Part shown: piece by piece, positions 36,180 through 45,499 of the stretch
How the letters are laid out: each line of letters opens with the position of its first letter
How positions within the stretch are numbered: position 1 is the stretch's first letter
DNA from: Solidesulfovibrio magneticus RS-1
Lineage (GTDB): Bacteria; Desulfobacterota; Desulfovibrionia; Desulfovibrionales; Desulfovibrionaceae
Direction of reading: 5' to 3'
DNA length: 64,000 nucleotides
NCBI RefSeq assembly: GCF_000010665.1
Contig: NC_012796.1
Location: 4,674,001-4,738,000, forward strand
Program-made: the position numbers and the translations under genes
Notes under the pieces: generated by a model
The model's input: the letters and a program-made list of their open reading frames with translations, nothing else
Databases searched by the model: none
What the model was told of the DNA's origin: nothing

Positions 36180-37334
36180 GTGGGCAAAGTATTAATTGTT
36201 GACGACGAAAGAATTAATATTCACATCCTAAGTGCTGCTTTAAAGAATGATCATTCCGTAATTATTGCCATAGACGGGACAACCGCCATAGACCTTGCAC
36301 TGTCAGAACGCCCAGATTTGATTTTATTAGATATCATGATGCCAGGCATGGACGGATATGAAGCTTGTTCAAAGCTCAAAGCATCACCAGCAACTCGAGA
36401 CATCCCTATAATTTTCATCACAGCTTTAAGTGATGCCAAGAGTGAATCACACGGACTTGAGTGTGGTGCCATTGATTATATCACAAAACCCTTTAATGTT
36501 GCACTGGTAAAATCTAGAGTCAAAAACCATGTTGAGCTAAAAATTGCTAGAGATCTGCTGGCATTAAAGCAAGTTGCAATTGACGAAGCCCTTAGATCTG
36601 CAGGACTAATCCAGAAAAGCTTACTCCCCAAAAAACTCCCAAATTTTAAATCTGTAGAGTTCTCATATAAATTTCAACCATGCAATGCAATCGGAGGCGA
36701 CATTCTAAATGTTTTATGCCTTGACGACTCGCACATTGGCTTTTACTTGGTTGATGTCTCTGGCCATGGTCCATCTTCGGCCATGATTGCAGTATTGGTT
36801 TATCAGCTAATGAATCCATTCACAGGAATACTTTTGGATAACTTTACTATTCCGCCTCGAGTTAGATCGCCAGAAGAAGTCTTGAACATCCTTGATAAAG
36901 AATTTCCACTCATGCGTTTTAAGAAACACTTTACAATTATCTATGCCATCTTAAATATTACAACCGGTCTTTTGACGTACAGCAACGCAGCCCACTGTTC
37001 TCCCTTAGTTTTATCTAAAGACGGAGCACTTAAAACTCTTGACGTTTCAGGAACAGTTATTGGTCTTGCTGCCATGCCTTTTAACCAAGAAAATGTGACT
37101 ATTCACCCAGGAAGCAAAGTAGTTTTCGTTAGTGATGGTGTCGAGGAGCGCGAGGATGTTAATAAAAAGTTTTATGGCCAGGAAAGACTTCACAAAACCC
37201 TGCAAGACAGCTGTTCTTTACCGACGAATGAATTAGTTCAGGGACTTTATGATGATGTGAACCGTTTTGCTGGAACACAGCCACCATCTGATGACTTGAG
37301 CATCTTGGCTTTGGAATACAAAGGACTAAATTAA
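36180..37334 (+). CDS. response regulator with PP2C (SpoIIE/RsbU-like) phosphatase
   Basis: 384 residues, starting at a GTG with GGGGA upstream. The N-terminal receiver (1-120) has acidic pocket VDDE, phospho-acceptor Asp51 (LILLDIMMPGMDGYE) and the switch Lys in YITKPF. After a short helix linker, the PP2C-type Ser phosphatase domain has NAIGGDILNV, LVDVSGHGPSSAMIA and VFVSDGVEER, which carry metal-binding Asp residues. Such proteins dephosphorylate anti-sigma-factor antagonists. No STAS or anti-sigma gene is adjacent, so the target is unknown. The histidine kinase at 38070 is the likely phosphodonor. Confidence 0.93.
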   Translation: MGKVLIVDDERINIHILSAALKNDHSVIIAIDGTTAIDLALSERPDLILLDIMMPGMDGYEACSKLKASPATRDIPIIFITALSDAKSESHGLECGAIDYITKPFNVALVKSRVKNHVELKIARDLLALKQVAIDEALRSAGLIQKSLLPKKLPNFKSVEFSYKFQPCNAIGGDILNVLCLDDSHIGFYLVDVSGHGPSSAMIAVLVYQLMNPFTGILLDNFTIPPRVRSPEEVLNILDKEFPLMRFKKHFTIIYAILNITTGLLTYSNAAHCSPLVLSKDGALKTLDVSGTVIGLAAMPFNQENVTIHPGSKVVFVSDGVEEREDVNKKFYGQERLHKTLQDSCSLPTNELVQGLYDDVNRFAGTQPPSDDLSILALEYKGLN

Positions 37335-37524
37335 CTTATGTTTATTTTTTTAAATATGAACAACACGATATAAATTGTTGACCAAGTTAAACGAAGATGT
37401 TCTAGACAAATCTCAATCCAGGATTAAGACATACCTAACACCTGACCCTGGACAGCCCACAGTTTAATATTTGAAAGTCGGAGCCAATCAAACACACCAG
37501 TTTTTAATCTTCAAAGGGGTAATC

Positions 37525-38052
37525 ATGTTTAAAGAAGAAAGGTCCAAGCCTACTTTCAGTTGGGATCTTCTCGGCGATGTTGAACTAGGACGACCCAACC
37601 TTGGCAGGACAACAGACGTTGCAGTATATCGTCTCATGCAATTTACACTTCGTGACATTCTTATCTCTAAGCACGGTGTCCAGTCAGCAGATGAAATTTT
37701 TTACGAAGCAGGACTTTTAGCTGGAAAACAATTTTACATCAATGTTATTCGAGCCAAAGAAGATTTCAATTCATTTGTTGCAGATCTTCAAATGGCGCTA
37801 AAGACTTTAAATATAGGGATATTACGGGTTGAGTCATTTAGCACTGATGGCAAGTCTTTAACTTTGACCGTTGCTGAGGACTTGGACTGCTCAGGACTCC
37901 CTCTGTGCGAAGAACAAATATGTACCTACGATGAAGGTTTTATAGCTGGATTATTATCTGAACACACTGGACATTCTTGGGCAGTCAAAGAGGTCGATTG
38001 CTGGTGCTCTGGCGATAGAGTTTGCCGCTTTAAGGCAAACCAAATTGACTAA
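37525..38052 (+). CDS. V4R-domain protein
   Basis: 175 residues from the ATG at 37525 (AAGGGG upstream; the longer reading starts at a TTG without a site). It shows the V4R (4-vinyl reductase) small-molecule-binding fold: DVAVYRLMQFTLRDIL, AGLLAGKQFYIN, a central strand region, CTYDEGFIAGLLSEHTG, and the C-terminal Cys motif DCWCSGDRVCRF. V4R domains bind hydrocarbon or tetrapyrrole-type ligands and often sit next to signalling proteins. Here it lies 17 bp before a histidine kinase, so it probably acts as the sensor for that kinase. Confidence 0.85.
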   Translation: MFKEERSKPTFSWDLLGDVELGRPNLGRTTDVAVYRLMQFTLRDILISKHGVQSADEIFYEAGLLAGKQFYINVIRAKEDFNSFVADLQMALKTLNIGILRVESFSTDGKSLTLTVAEDLDCSGLPLCEEQICTYDEGFIAGLLSEHTGHSWAVKEVDCWCSGDRVCRFKANQID

Positions 38053-38069
38053 AAGAAGGAACTATTTCT

Positions 38070-39608
38070 GTGATAGAGTTGTCAGAAGATCTAGTTGATT
38101 CTCTTTCTGAGGTCATATTCAACCTGATACACGGGAAGAAAACTCCTCCTATCGTGCTTCCTGACTCTTATCCTGAAAATGAATTCCGACAGTTGGTAGG
38201 ATATGTTAACAAGTTCATAGTGTCATACGACGACTTTGCTGAATACATGTACGCGCTATCACGAGGTGAACTTGACAAGACTCCACCAAAGTCGGGACTT
38301 AAGGTTTTGCACTCCTACAAAAGTCTTCAAAGTCATTTGCTGCACTTGACGTGGATAGCTCAGCAGATCGCCGCTGGTGATTTTTCTCAACGCGTCGACT
38401 TTATGGGAGATTTTTCAGTTGCCTTTAATCAGATGGCTGAAGATCTGTCCAAGGCTTTCCATCGCATCGAATGTCAAAACAAAGAACTTTCAGATTTAAA
38501 TTTTTCTTTGGAGCGAAACATTAAGGATTTGATCCAAGCCAAACAAAAATTAACAGAAAACGAAAATAAATTGGATGCAATAGTTTCAGCTGCTAGCGAT
38601 GCTATTGTATTATTTAATTCACGCGGCCTTGTCGTGCATTGGAATCGATCCGCCGAAAAGCTTTTTGGATTTTCCGCGCATGAGATTATAGGACACTCGC
38701 TTGCAGACCACATCTTGCCACCAACTGACCGCAAGGTACTGGCTGATCTGATACCTGAATTATTAAATCAATCCGGAGACAACAAAGACAGACGATTTGA
38801 AATGACTGCAATGCGTCGTGATTCATCACTTTTGCCTATCGAAATAGCATTTACATCAACACGTTACGGACATGAGAATTATGGGCTTGCCATTATCCGC
38901 GACATAACAGAGCGCTTTAGACTCGAAGCACTTAAACGTGATGTCGAGAGAATAACGAGACATGATCTAAAAGCACCCCTTAATGGCATTATCGGCCTAC
39001 CTCAGATAATCTTAGATGACTACGATTTACCCCAAGAAGTCCGCGAATTCTTAATCTTAATCAAAGACAGTGGCTACGCGATGCTCAAAATGATAGAGCT
39101 TTCTCTCGATTTATACAAAATGGAGACAGGTACTTATATTTTCAGTCCAGATTCTGTAGATATTACAGCCACCCTCAAGCAAATAACCAATGAATTGCTA
39201 CCATATTTCACTGCTAAGCAACTAAAAATTAATTACAAATGGGAGCAACAAGGCCCCCTTTCAAACTCCCCCATCTTCGTTGAGGGCGAAAGGCTTTTGT
39301 GCTACTCAATGTTTTCAAATTTAATTAAGAATGCACTAGAAGCTGCACCTGCAAACAGCGAAATAATGATCAACATCACAGCAGGCAATAAAGTCTTAAC
39401 AGAAATTCACAACTTTGGAGTTATCCCAAACAAAATACATGATGTATTCTTTGATAAATACGTAACAGAAGGCAAAAAACAAGGAACAGGACTAGGCACG
39501 TATTCAGCAAGATTATTCGCAAAGACTCAAAATGGAGATATTGGGTTTACGTCTACTGAAGAACTAGGGACTACTGTCTGGGTATCTATGATGCCTGCAA
39601 GTAAATAA
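38070..39608 (+). CDS. soluble HAMP-PAS histidine kinase
   Basis: 512 residues starting at a GTG with AAGGA upstream. No membrane segment is visible. A HAMP-like region (IAAGDFSQRVDFMGDFSVAF) and coiled coil precede one PAS domain (about 165-285, IVLFNSRGLVVHWNRSAEKL, closing with IRDITERFRLEAL). The H-box is the less usual ERITRHDLKAPLNGI, followed by N-box FSNLIKNALEAAP and G-box QGTGLGTYSARLF. It is the last gene of the AT-rich set and is closely coupled to the V4R gene. Probable phosphotransfer to the REC-PP2C protein is an inference from adjacency. 39609-40210 has no gene that I recognise. Confidence 0.9.
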   Translation: MIELSEDLVDSLSEVIFNLIHGKKTPPIVLPDSYPENEFRQLVGYVNKFIVSYDDFAEYMYALSRGELDKTPPKSGLKVLHSYKSLQSHLLHLTWIAQQIAAGDFSQRVDFMGDFSVAFNQMAEDLSKAFHRIECQNKELSDLNFSLERNIKDLIQAKQKLTENENKLDAIVSAASDAIVLFNSRGLVVHWNRSAEKLFGFSAHEIIGHSLADHILPPTDRKVLADLIPELLNQSGDNKDRRFEMTAMRRDSSLLPIEIAFTSTRYGHENYGLAIIRDITERFRLEALKRDVERITRHDLKAPLNGIIGLPQIILDDYDLPQEVREFLILIKDSGYAMLKMIELSLDLYKMETGTYIFSPDSVDITATLKQITNELLPYFTAKQLKINYKWEQQGPLSNSPIFVEGERLLCYSMFSNLIKNALEAAPANSEIMINITAGNKVLTEIHNFGVIPNKIHDVFFDKYVTEGKKQGTGLGTYSARLFAKTQNGDIGFTSTEELGTTVWVSMMPASK

Positions 39609-40210
39609 AATTTTCTAAAACAGAAACTTTTTAAGAAATAAGTCATGACCTCCCCTCCGGCTCCAGCGTATCCTACTAGGGTAGAGACTCATAAGGAACG
39701 GTTCGGAACGACAAGTACTTATTTCATACCGAATTACGATGAAATTGCTGCGTTGCAATTCAAGACCATTATTCGCAAGTAGGAAAATTTCTGCCCGCTG
39801 TCTGAGGAGATTTAACTCATGTGGTATCTAGAAAGTTTTAAGTGTTTTCCTAGGGTAGACAGCGACCAATAGCCCAAATCACCCCGAGAAGGCCAGAGAC
39901 CGTCGAATGGGGCCATGGACCTCACTTCTCCGACAAACCGCCGTGTATGGGCATTTTTACGGCCCTGGTGACGTTGCCCAAGCCGAACACTCCGACCCAA
40001 CATGCCGGGCCAACCAAATCGACGGCTCAGCTTCATCTTATTTGTCCAAGACAACAGGCAAATACGCCAGATTTTCACGCGCACCACACGAATTATTGCC
40101 CTGACTCACGGCAGAATTATCAGTAGCGCTCCCAGCCCACTAATATGTTGGACAATTTCCCCGGGACACCGGCGGGATATTGAGAAATGTGCCGATTGTG
40201 TGTCCACAAC

Positions 40211-40242
40211 AAAAAAAGGGCTATCCCGGAAGGATAACCCTT
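40211..40242 (-). terminator. rho-independent terminator after right tRNA-Glu fragment
   Basis: On the minus strand AGGGTTATCC and GGATAGCCCT pair with one mismatch around a five-base loop and are followed by seven T. Its sequence differs from the terminator at 5923-5957 although both follow the same tRNA half. Confidence 0.8.
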
Positions 40243-40246
40243 TGAT

Positions 40247-40295
40247 TTGCTTGGCGTCCCCAAGGGGATTTGAACCCCTGTTACCGGCGTGAAAG
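40247..40295 (-). other. tRNA-Glu(TTC) 3' half, probable att site, right copy
   Basis: The same 49 bases as at 5963-6011, in the same orientation: anticodon-loop end CTTTCAC, T arm AGGGGTTCAAATCCCCT, acceptor strand and CCA. Sequence on the element side is different (GTGTCTTTCAC here, GGTCCTTTCAC on the left), and no 5' half exists. Two such scars in direct order fit two elements integrated one after another at one tRNA-Glu gene that would lie beyond the right edge. Confidence 0.85.
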
Positions 40296-40386
40296 ACACG
40301 CGTCTGCCCGGCTCCACTCAATGATTTTCGCTAGTTATCCCTGCACCTAGGTACATCCAGATACATGGGGATACATCCCGAAAGCT

Positions 40387-40406
40387 ACCCACCCTGCTAC
40401 CCACCC
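40387..40406. repeat. 20-bp motif shared with 6231-6250, possible integrase arm site
   Basis: ACCCACCCTGCTACCCACCC, preceded by GCT, so that on the minus strand GGGTGGGTAGC occurs twice in tandem. Just before it are three GATACAT/TACATCC-type repeats (about 40350-40378). The cluster lies 92 bp from the tRNA fragment, as arm-type sites of a tyrosine integrase would. Confidence 0.4.
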
Positions 40407-40435
40407 GGAGGAGTTGGCGAGTGAGCACCCTGGCT

Positions 40436-43400
40436 TCAGTTGGTTGCGGCCGCCTTTTCCATCACCCTCTCGATGACCTCTTTGAGAGCAGCCATGTCCA
40501 CTGGCTTGGAGATGTAATCGTTCATCCCAGCCGCAAGGAACTTTTCCTTGTCACCTGTCATGGCGTAGGCGGTCATGGCGATGATCGGAATATCGGCATA
40601 AGATGCGCCTGAAGCCCGTATCAACTTTGTCGCCTCCACTCCATCTAGGACAGGCATTTGGACATCCATAAGGATCAGATCGAAATCTGGATCAGAAAGG
40701 CACCCAATGGCTATTTGGCCGTCCTGGGCTGTACTGACAGCATATCCCGACTTCTCAAGCATACGCTTAACGGTATGAAGGCTAATTTCGTCATCTTCAA
40801 CCAGCAGTACCCGATGCATGTCATGGACTTTTTGGTTGTCCAGTCGCCTGGATATAGTTCTATTCATATCTGAAGGAGCCGAATGCTTTAATGGAAGCGA
40901 GAGATAGAATGTAGTCCCTGTGCCTTCTGTACTGTCGATTGCCAGACTCCCTCCCATTTGAGTGACGAGTTTCCGCACAATTGAGAGTCCCAGTCCCGCC
41001 CCCTGAAAGCGCCGAGTATATGAACCTTCCGCCTGGGTGAAAGGCTCGAAAACCTGCGCGATCATCCCTTGAGCAATTCCAATCCCAGTATCACTAACAA
41101 TGAATAAAACCCGTTGTATGTCGTCATTCGAGCATGGTAAGTGGCAGGCTTCGACCCGAACGTCTCCCGTCTCAGTGAATTTAATCGCATTCCCAACAAG
41201 ATTAAAAAGTATTTGTTGAAGCCTGATTTGGTCGCCAACGAGTCTGGCGGGCAACAGTTCGTCAATCACGAAATCCAGTTTGAGCCCTTTCTCTTTAACA
41301 GCCAATTCGAACAAACCGAGCGTGGATTCCTTCAGATCCACAAAGCTAAAGTCGGCCTCCTCCAAGATCATCTTTCCGGCTTCAATCTTCGAAAGATCCA
41401 AAATGTCAGCGAGTAGTCTAGTCAGACGAGTAGAGGATTTTTTTGCAGCCTCGATATACTCATCTTGTTCGGCATCCTTTGATGTTGATTCGAGTAATTG
41501 GAGCATGCCCAATACGCCGTTGAGTGGAGTCCTTATCTCGTGACTCATATTGGCAAGGAATTCAGATTTTGCCTTGCTGGCAGCCTCGGCTTTTAACCTG
41601 GCATTATTCAACTCAAGCTCAACCTTTTTTCGCTCGTCAATGTCTTGAAAAGTGCCTAACACCAAAGATTGACCTTTCTCCACTATACGACCAACGGCGC
41701 GTAAGTGCGTCCATTTCCGTGTACCTCTCCCCGTGATGACCTCGCATTCCAACTCAGCGGAACTGCCCTCATTCAATACCTTCTTAAGCATCTCTCTGAT
41801 TTCCGGAAGGAACTCTGGGGCATAGAAGGAAAGACCTTCCGACAAACTAGGTTTATAACCTGTCGGCATCTCTATGATGCGGTTAACTTCATCTGTCCAA
41901 AACAAAAAATTAGTCTCAATGTTTGCCTTCCATCCCCCCACTCGAGCTATTCGTTGAGTTTCAAGAAGGAATAATTCTCTTTCCCGAAGAACTTCTTCCG
42001 CTTGCTTGCGTTCGGTGATGTCTTCAACAATGGCCAAGCCTCCAAGGCAGTTGCCGTCTTGAGCAAAAATCCCCTTGAACATACAGCGCACGGGGGTGGT
42101 TTTCCGTCCTGTAACCGATGTGTAATTCCCTTCAAATATCCCAAGAGTTCCAGCGAGGGCTGTATTGACCGCTTCAATCAGCTTTAGGTCAGTCAAGTCT
42201 TTTGGCATATTCAGACCGATCAATTTATCTTTTGGAGCTCCAATGATCTCTGCAAACTTTGAATTGAGATCAAAAATGGTACCTACATTGTCGAAATTAA
42301 CGATTCCAATGGGCGACTGGTCGAAGAGTAAGCGGTAACGTTCTTCACTTTCCCTAATTGCCTCTTCAGAACGCTTCCGCTCAGTTGTGTCGCGATTACA
42401 ACCACGACGCCCTAAAAACAAACCATCGTCACTGAAGATAGGCTTGCAGGTATGGCCGATCCAAACGACTTCCCCAGTTGGTTTTACAATCCGAAAATCT
42501 AATTCTTGATGGTCAGGATTGTAGCTATCAACAACTTTGACATGTTCGGCCCATATGTCATGATCATCGGGGTGGACAATATTTCGGATTAATGTAGCAG
42601 CATCTCCCGTGAAATCTTCCGGTGAGTATCCTGAGACTGTTTTGCATGAGGGAGAAACCCAGAGGTAGCTACCGTCCGGGGCTCTCCAGTATTCCCAATC
42701 ATAAGTATTATCAGAGATTATGCGGAGTCTCTCTTCGCTACTCCTCAACGATTCTTCAGCCTTTTTGTGTTCAGCTATATCCCAAGCTAAATCAGCGAGC
42801 AAGGTAATGGCTTCGATATCCGCGTTATCGTAGTCGATCGGTTTGTTTCCCACGCCCAGGATGGCCACAATTTGGTTCTGTCGGAACACAGGAACTACCA
42901 ATTCACGAATGACGGGAGGGTGCCCTTCTGGCATACCCTTTTTATGGGTCAATGCTTCGTAATCGTTGTGAATAACAGCTTGGCGGCTGAGTATACAATC
43001 TACCCAGACTCCTGCTTTTGCTACATCGTAATGAAGTCCAATCCCCTCAGCCTGACACATCTCACGGATCGTGCGCGTTGACCACGCCTGGAGCAGAAGC
43101 GTCTTCTGATCCTCATCAAGGTAGTGGTAAAATCCGACCTTGCTGTTTGTAAGAACTTCAGCTTCATCGACTGTAGCAATCAACAACTCTTCAAGAGAAC
43201 AAGATGCTGCAAGTTGCATCAAGCGCAATCTAGCCTGAATTATATTTTCAGCTCGCTTGCGATCTGTTATGTCTGTAAACATTGCAAATGAGCCCGCGAA
43301 GCTCCCTCCACTATCTTTAAGAGCTTTCGCTGAAACTAGGGTCCAAAGTTGAGAGCCGTCCTTGCGTTTGAAACGTCGCTCGTAGACCTCATCCCCACCA

Positions 43401-44563
43401 GATTGGCGTACCTTCATTCTCTGCGCATGAAACACCATGTCCTCATCGAAAAAGAAATCATCCACCCGCTTGCCCAGCATCTCTTCGACAGAATATCCAA
43501 GCATTTTAGCCATTGCTGAGTTGACAAAAGCTGTGTGATAGTCGGCATCCATCGACCAAATGCCTTCGTTGGCAGTGTCAATAATTAAACGGTATCGCTC
43601 TTCACTCATTTTAAGAGCATCTTCAGTCAACTTGCGCTCGGTTATATCGGTCATTACCCCGACCAACCCACAGGCGTCATTCAGAAAATCGTGGCATTTA
43701 GCTTTATGGAACAATATGTTGCGTAACGAGCCCTCAGCGTTAGCCATATGCCCTTCGTATTCCTGAACTCCGCCCTGTTGAAGCAACTCTCGATCCATAC
43801 GGTCGTAAACTTCAGCCTGGGCTCGAGGGTATATGTCAAACACGGACTTCCCTAGGAGACTTGCAGGTTTAGCACCTAGGAGTTTTTCCAGAGCGGTATT
43901 GCATGTGGTGTAACGAAGGTCCTCGTCCTTGGCGAAGATGGGGCTTGGGATTGCGTCAATTATGCCCTGTAGCATGTTGGCGCGTCGTTGAAGTTCTCTC
44001 TCAGCCTCGACCCGGCGAGTTTCCTCTTCAAACTGGATCAGATGACTCTCGGCTAAATTGCCGATGAAGTCCGCGAAGGCTTGATTATAGGCCAACATGT
44101 CGTCAACCCAGGCCTTCTCACATACGGGAACTCGCGCCAGAGCCTCCAGGTAAGCATTCTCTTCAAAACCATATTTACTAGCCTGCTCGCGAAAGAATTC
44201 GATATCAGGGTTCTCGCCAACGTAGAAAAACTGGCCCAGAAATAGGGTGGCGACCTGTTCTCCCCTGACCATCACGGGGATTCCGATGTCCCACAGACCA
44301 TTTGCGCAGCGGCAGGCATGGCTTTTTCCGGTCAGTTCGATGCCAGCAGAGATTTGAAGGTTGCTTTCCTGACACTTTTTCATCGTCTCAGGGTGAATCC
44401 GATGAAATTTGGAGCAAATGTCTTGCCAACCCGTCCCCCCAAGGACAGTGCCATCTTTAGCGTCAACCAGTCCAAAAGGAACTCCTGAGACCTTGTGGTA
44501 GGCCTCTGCCATTGCCATGACCTGAGTCATGTCAACAAGTTCCGCAAGTGAGTGATGGGCCAT
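40436..44563 (-). CDS. PocR-PAS-GAF giant hybrid histidine kinase
   Basis: 1375-residue cytoplasmic hybrid kinase. The N-terminal PocR sensory domain (about 1-180) shows ICSKFHRIHPETMKKCQES and CRCANGLWDIGIPV. Two PAS units follow, then a GAF-like unit (SRQAVIHNDYEALTHKKGMP). Three or four further PAS units end in motifs such as DTTERKRSEEAI and [13 protein letters not shown]-box [21 protein letters not shown]-box NLVGNAIKFTETG, G-box [12 protein letters not shown] and a C-terminal receiver ([17 protein letters not shown]) complete it. There is no HPt. A GAGGAA site precedes the ATG at 44563. The receiver end and 25 bp beyond the stop match the kinase at 24524, so these genes share a recent ancestor. 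Confidence 0.93.
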   Translation of the reverse strand: MAHHSLAELVDMTQVMAMAEAYHKVSGVPFGLVDAKDGTVLGGTGWQDICSKFHRIHPETMKKCQESNLQISAGIELTGKSHACRCANGLWDIGIPVMVRGEQVATLFLGQFFYVGENPDIEFFREQASKYGFEENAYLEALARVPVCEKAWVDDMLAYNQAFADFIGNLAESHLIQFEEETRRVEAERELQRRANMLQGIIDAIPSPIFAKDEDLRYTTCNTALEKLLGAKPASLLGKSVFDIYPRAQAEVYDRMDRELLQQGGVQEYEGHMANAEGSLRNILFHKAKCHDFLNDACGLVGVMTDITERKLTEDALKMSEERYRLIIDTANEGIWSMDADYHTAFVNSAMAKMLGYSVEEMLGKRVDDFFFDEDMVFHAQRMKVRQSGGDEVYERRFKRKDGSQLWTLVSAKALKDSGGSFAGSFAMFTDITDRKRAENIIQARLRLMQLAASCSLEELLIATVDEAEVLTNSKVGFYHYLDEDQKTLLLQAWSTRTIREMCQAEGIGLHYDVAKAGVWVDCILSRQAVIHNDYEALTHKKGMPEGHPPVIRELVVPVFRQNQIVAILGVGNKPIDYDNADIEAITLLADLAWDIAEHKKAEESLRSSEERLRIISDNTYDWEYWRAPDGSYLWVSPSCKTVSGYSPEDFTGDAATLIRNIVHPDDHDIWAEHVKVVDSYNPDHQELDFRIVKPTGEVVWIGHTCKPIFSDDGLFLGRRGCNRDTTERKRSEEAIRESEERYRLLFDQSPIGIVNFDNVGTIFDLNSKFAEIIGAPKDKLIGLNMPKDLTDLKLIEAVNTALAGTLGIFEGNYTSVTGRKTTPVRCMFKGIFAQDGNCLGGLAIVEDITERKQAEEVLRERELFLLETQRIARVGGWKANIETNFLFWTDEVNRIIEMPTGYKPSLSEGLSFYAPEFLPEIREMLKKVLNEGSSAELECEVITGRGTRKWTHLRAVGRIVEKGQSLVLGTFQDIDERKKVELELNNARLKAEAASKAKSEFLANMSHEIRTPLNGVLGMLQLLESTSKDAEQDEYIEAAKKSSTRLTRLLADILDLSKIEAGKMILEEADFSFVDLKESTLGLFELAVKEKGLKLDFVIDELLPARLVGDQIRLQQILFNLVGNAIKFTETGDVRVEACHLPCSNDDIQRVLFIVSDTGIGIAQGMIAQVFEPFTQAEGSYTRRFQGAGLGLSIVRKLVTQMGGSLAIDSTEGTGTTFYLSLPLKHSAPSDMNRTISRRLDNQKVHDMHRVLLVEDDEISLHTVKRMLEKSGYAVSTAQDGQIAIGCLSDPDFDLILMDVQMPVLDGVEATKLIRASGASYADIPIIAMTAYAMTGDKEKFLAAGMNDYISKPVDMAALKEVIERVMEKAAATN

Positions 44564-44705
44564 GAAGTAATTTCCTCAAACTTCAGATGATACACAGCGA
44601 TGCAACACTCCAGCAAGCTGTGAAGAATCGTAAAAATCTAACACTATACAGCTCTATAGCTAGCCTTGCTTGTGATTATTTTTTTTGTTATCCCAAAAGT
44701 GATAC

Positions 44706-44942
44706 TCAGTCAAACAAGAAGGTGTCGACCACTTTATAATTTTTCAGGACATCGAGGAGACTACGGAATTCGTGGTCACCGAAGTCTTTCGACTAGACTT
44801 CAACACACTGTCGAACTATGAGACGCTAGCGTGTATGTCAAAACTGATCTAAAACTTCGAGAACAATAAAGTCATTCTCCTCGAACTCAAAGAAGGTCAG
44901 TTAGCCTTCCTCGAGAATCATCGCCTTTGCGCCGACCGCTAG
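44706..44942 (+). pseudogene. unrecognised gene remnant with in-frame stop
   Basis: One frame reads HFIIFQDIEETTEFVVTEVF and RLDFNTLSNYETLACMSKLI, then TAA, and continues in the same frame as NFENNKVILLELKEGQLAFL and ENHRLCADR before a stop at 44942. It looks protein-like but has no start codon or ribosome site. A hairpin terminator follows at 44979. I cannot name it. Confidence 0.35.
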
Positions 44943-45489
44943 AATACTATTTTGAACAAATGAGCACCTATTAGACATGGGGAGGGTCGCAAGGCCCTCC
45001 TTTTTCTGTTCCTCACTCTACCTACCTGAAAAAGTTCGACAAGCTTCTGCCCCCGGAACTCGAAAATCTGCTCCAGCCTTTTCGCGACGACCAGCTTGTG
45101 AACGGCAAGGCCGAGGACGCCGTAGGGCGTGGCATAGTGGACGATATTGGTCATCTCGACGCCCTCGCCTACTTCACGAGAATGATGCTGGTGGTGCCAG
45201 AACCGATATGGTCCGAAACGCTGCTCAGTTCGGCGCGGCAACCTGGGTGATCTCCGTCACCCAGGCCATGGGCAATCCGGCAAACGCCTTGATCCGATAC
45301 TCGATGATGAGGCCGGGGTACATGCACGTCGGCACTTCCGAGCGGATGTCGAAACATAGCCAGTCCGGGGTGATCGCACTCAGGTTTCTCGGATCGCAGA
45401 AAAAGGTCCACGCCTCGACAATTGTGATCGGCAGCACCTGGACTTGTTTGATCGGGAGAAATTGCACCGTCACTCCAACTTCCTTCATT
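44939..45489 (-). pseudogene. SRPBCC-family ligand-binding protein, frameshifted
   Basis: START/SRPBCC fold protein of the cyclase/dehydrase-like type. From the ATG at 45489 it reads VQFLPIKQVQVLPITIVEAW, FFCDPRNLSAITPDWLCFDI and GLPMAWVTEITQVAAPN, then a stop. The expected continuation RFGPYRFWHHQHHSREV, VEMTNIVHYATPYGVLGL and VVAKRLEQIFEFRGQKL is in another frame beginning near 45230. A single indel therefore breaks it. The last 30 residues (after LVELFQ) look like read-through. It diverges from the cyclase block copy 2. Confidence 0.75.
44979..45006 (+). terminator. rho-independent terminator
   Basis: GGGGAGGGTC, loop GCAA, GGCCCTCC and then TTTTT on the plus strand, directly after the gene remnant ending at 44942. 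It overlaps the 3' end of the SRPBCC pseudogene. Confidence 0.65.
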
Positions 45490-45499
45490 CGCTTCTTTC

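Noticed and set aside
39812-40104. Protein-coding gene or transposase remnant between the kinase and the right tRNA scar
   Set aside because: Frames on both strands are short and I found no family motif or ribosome site.
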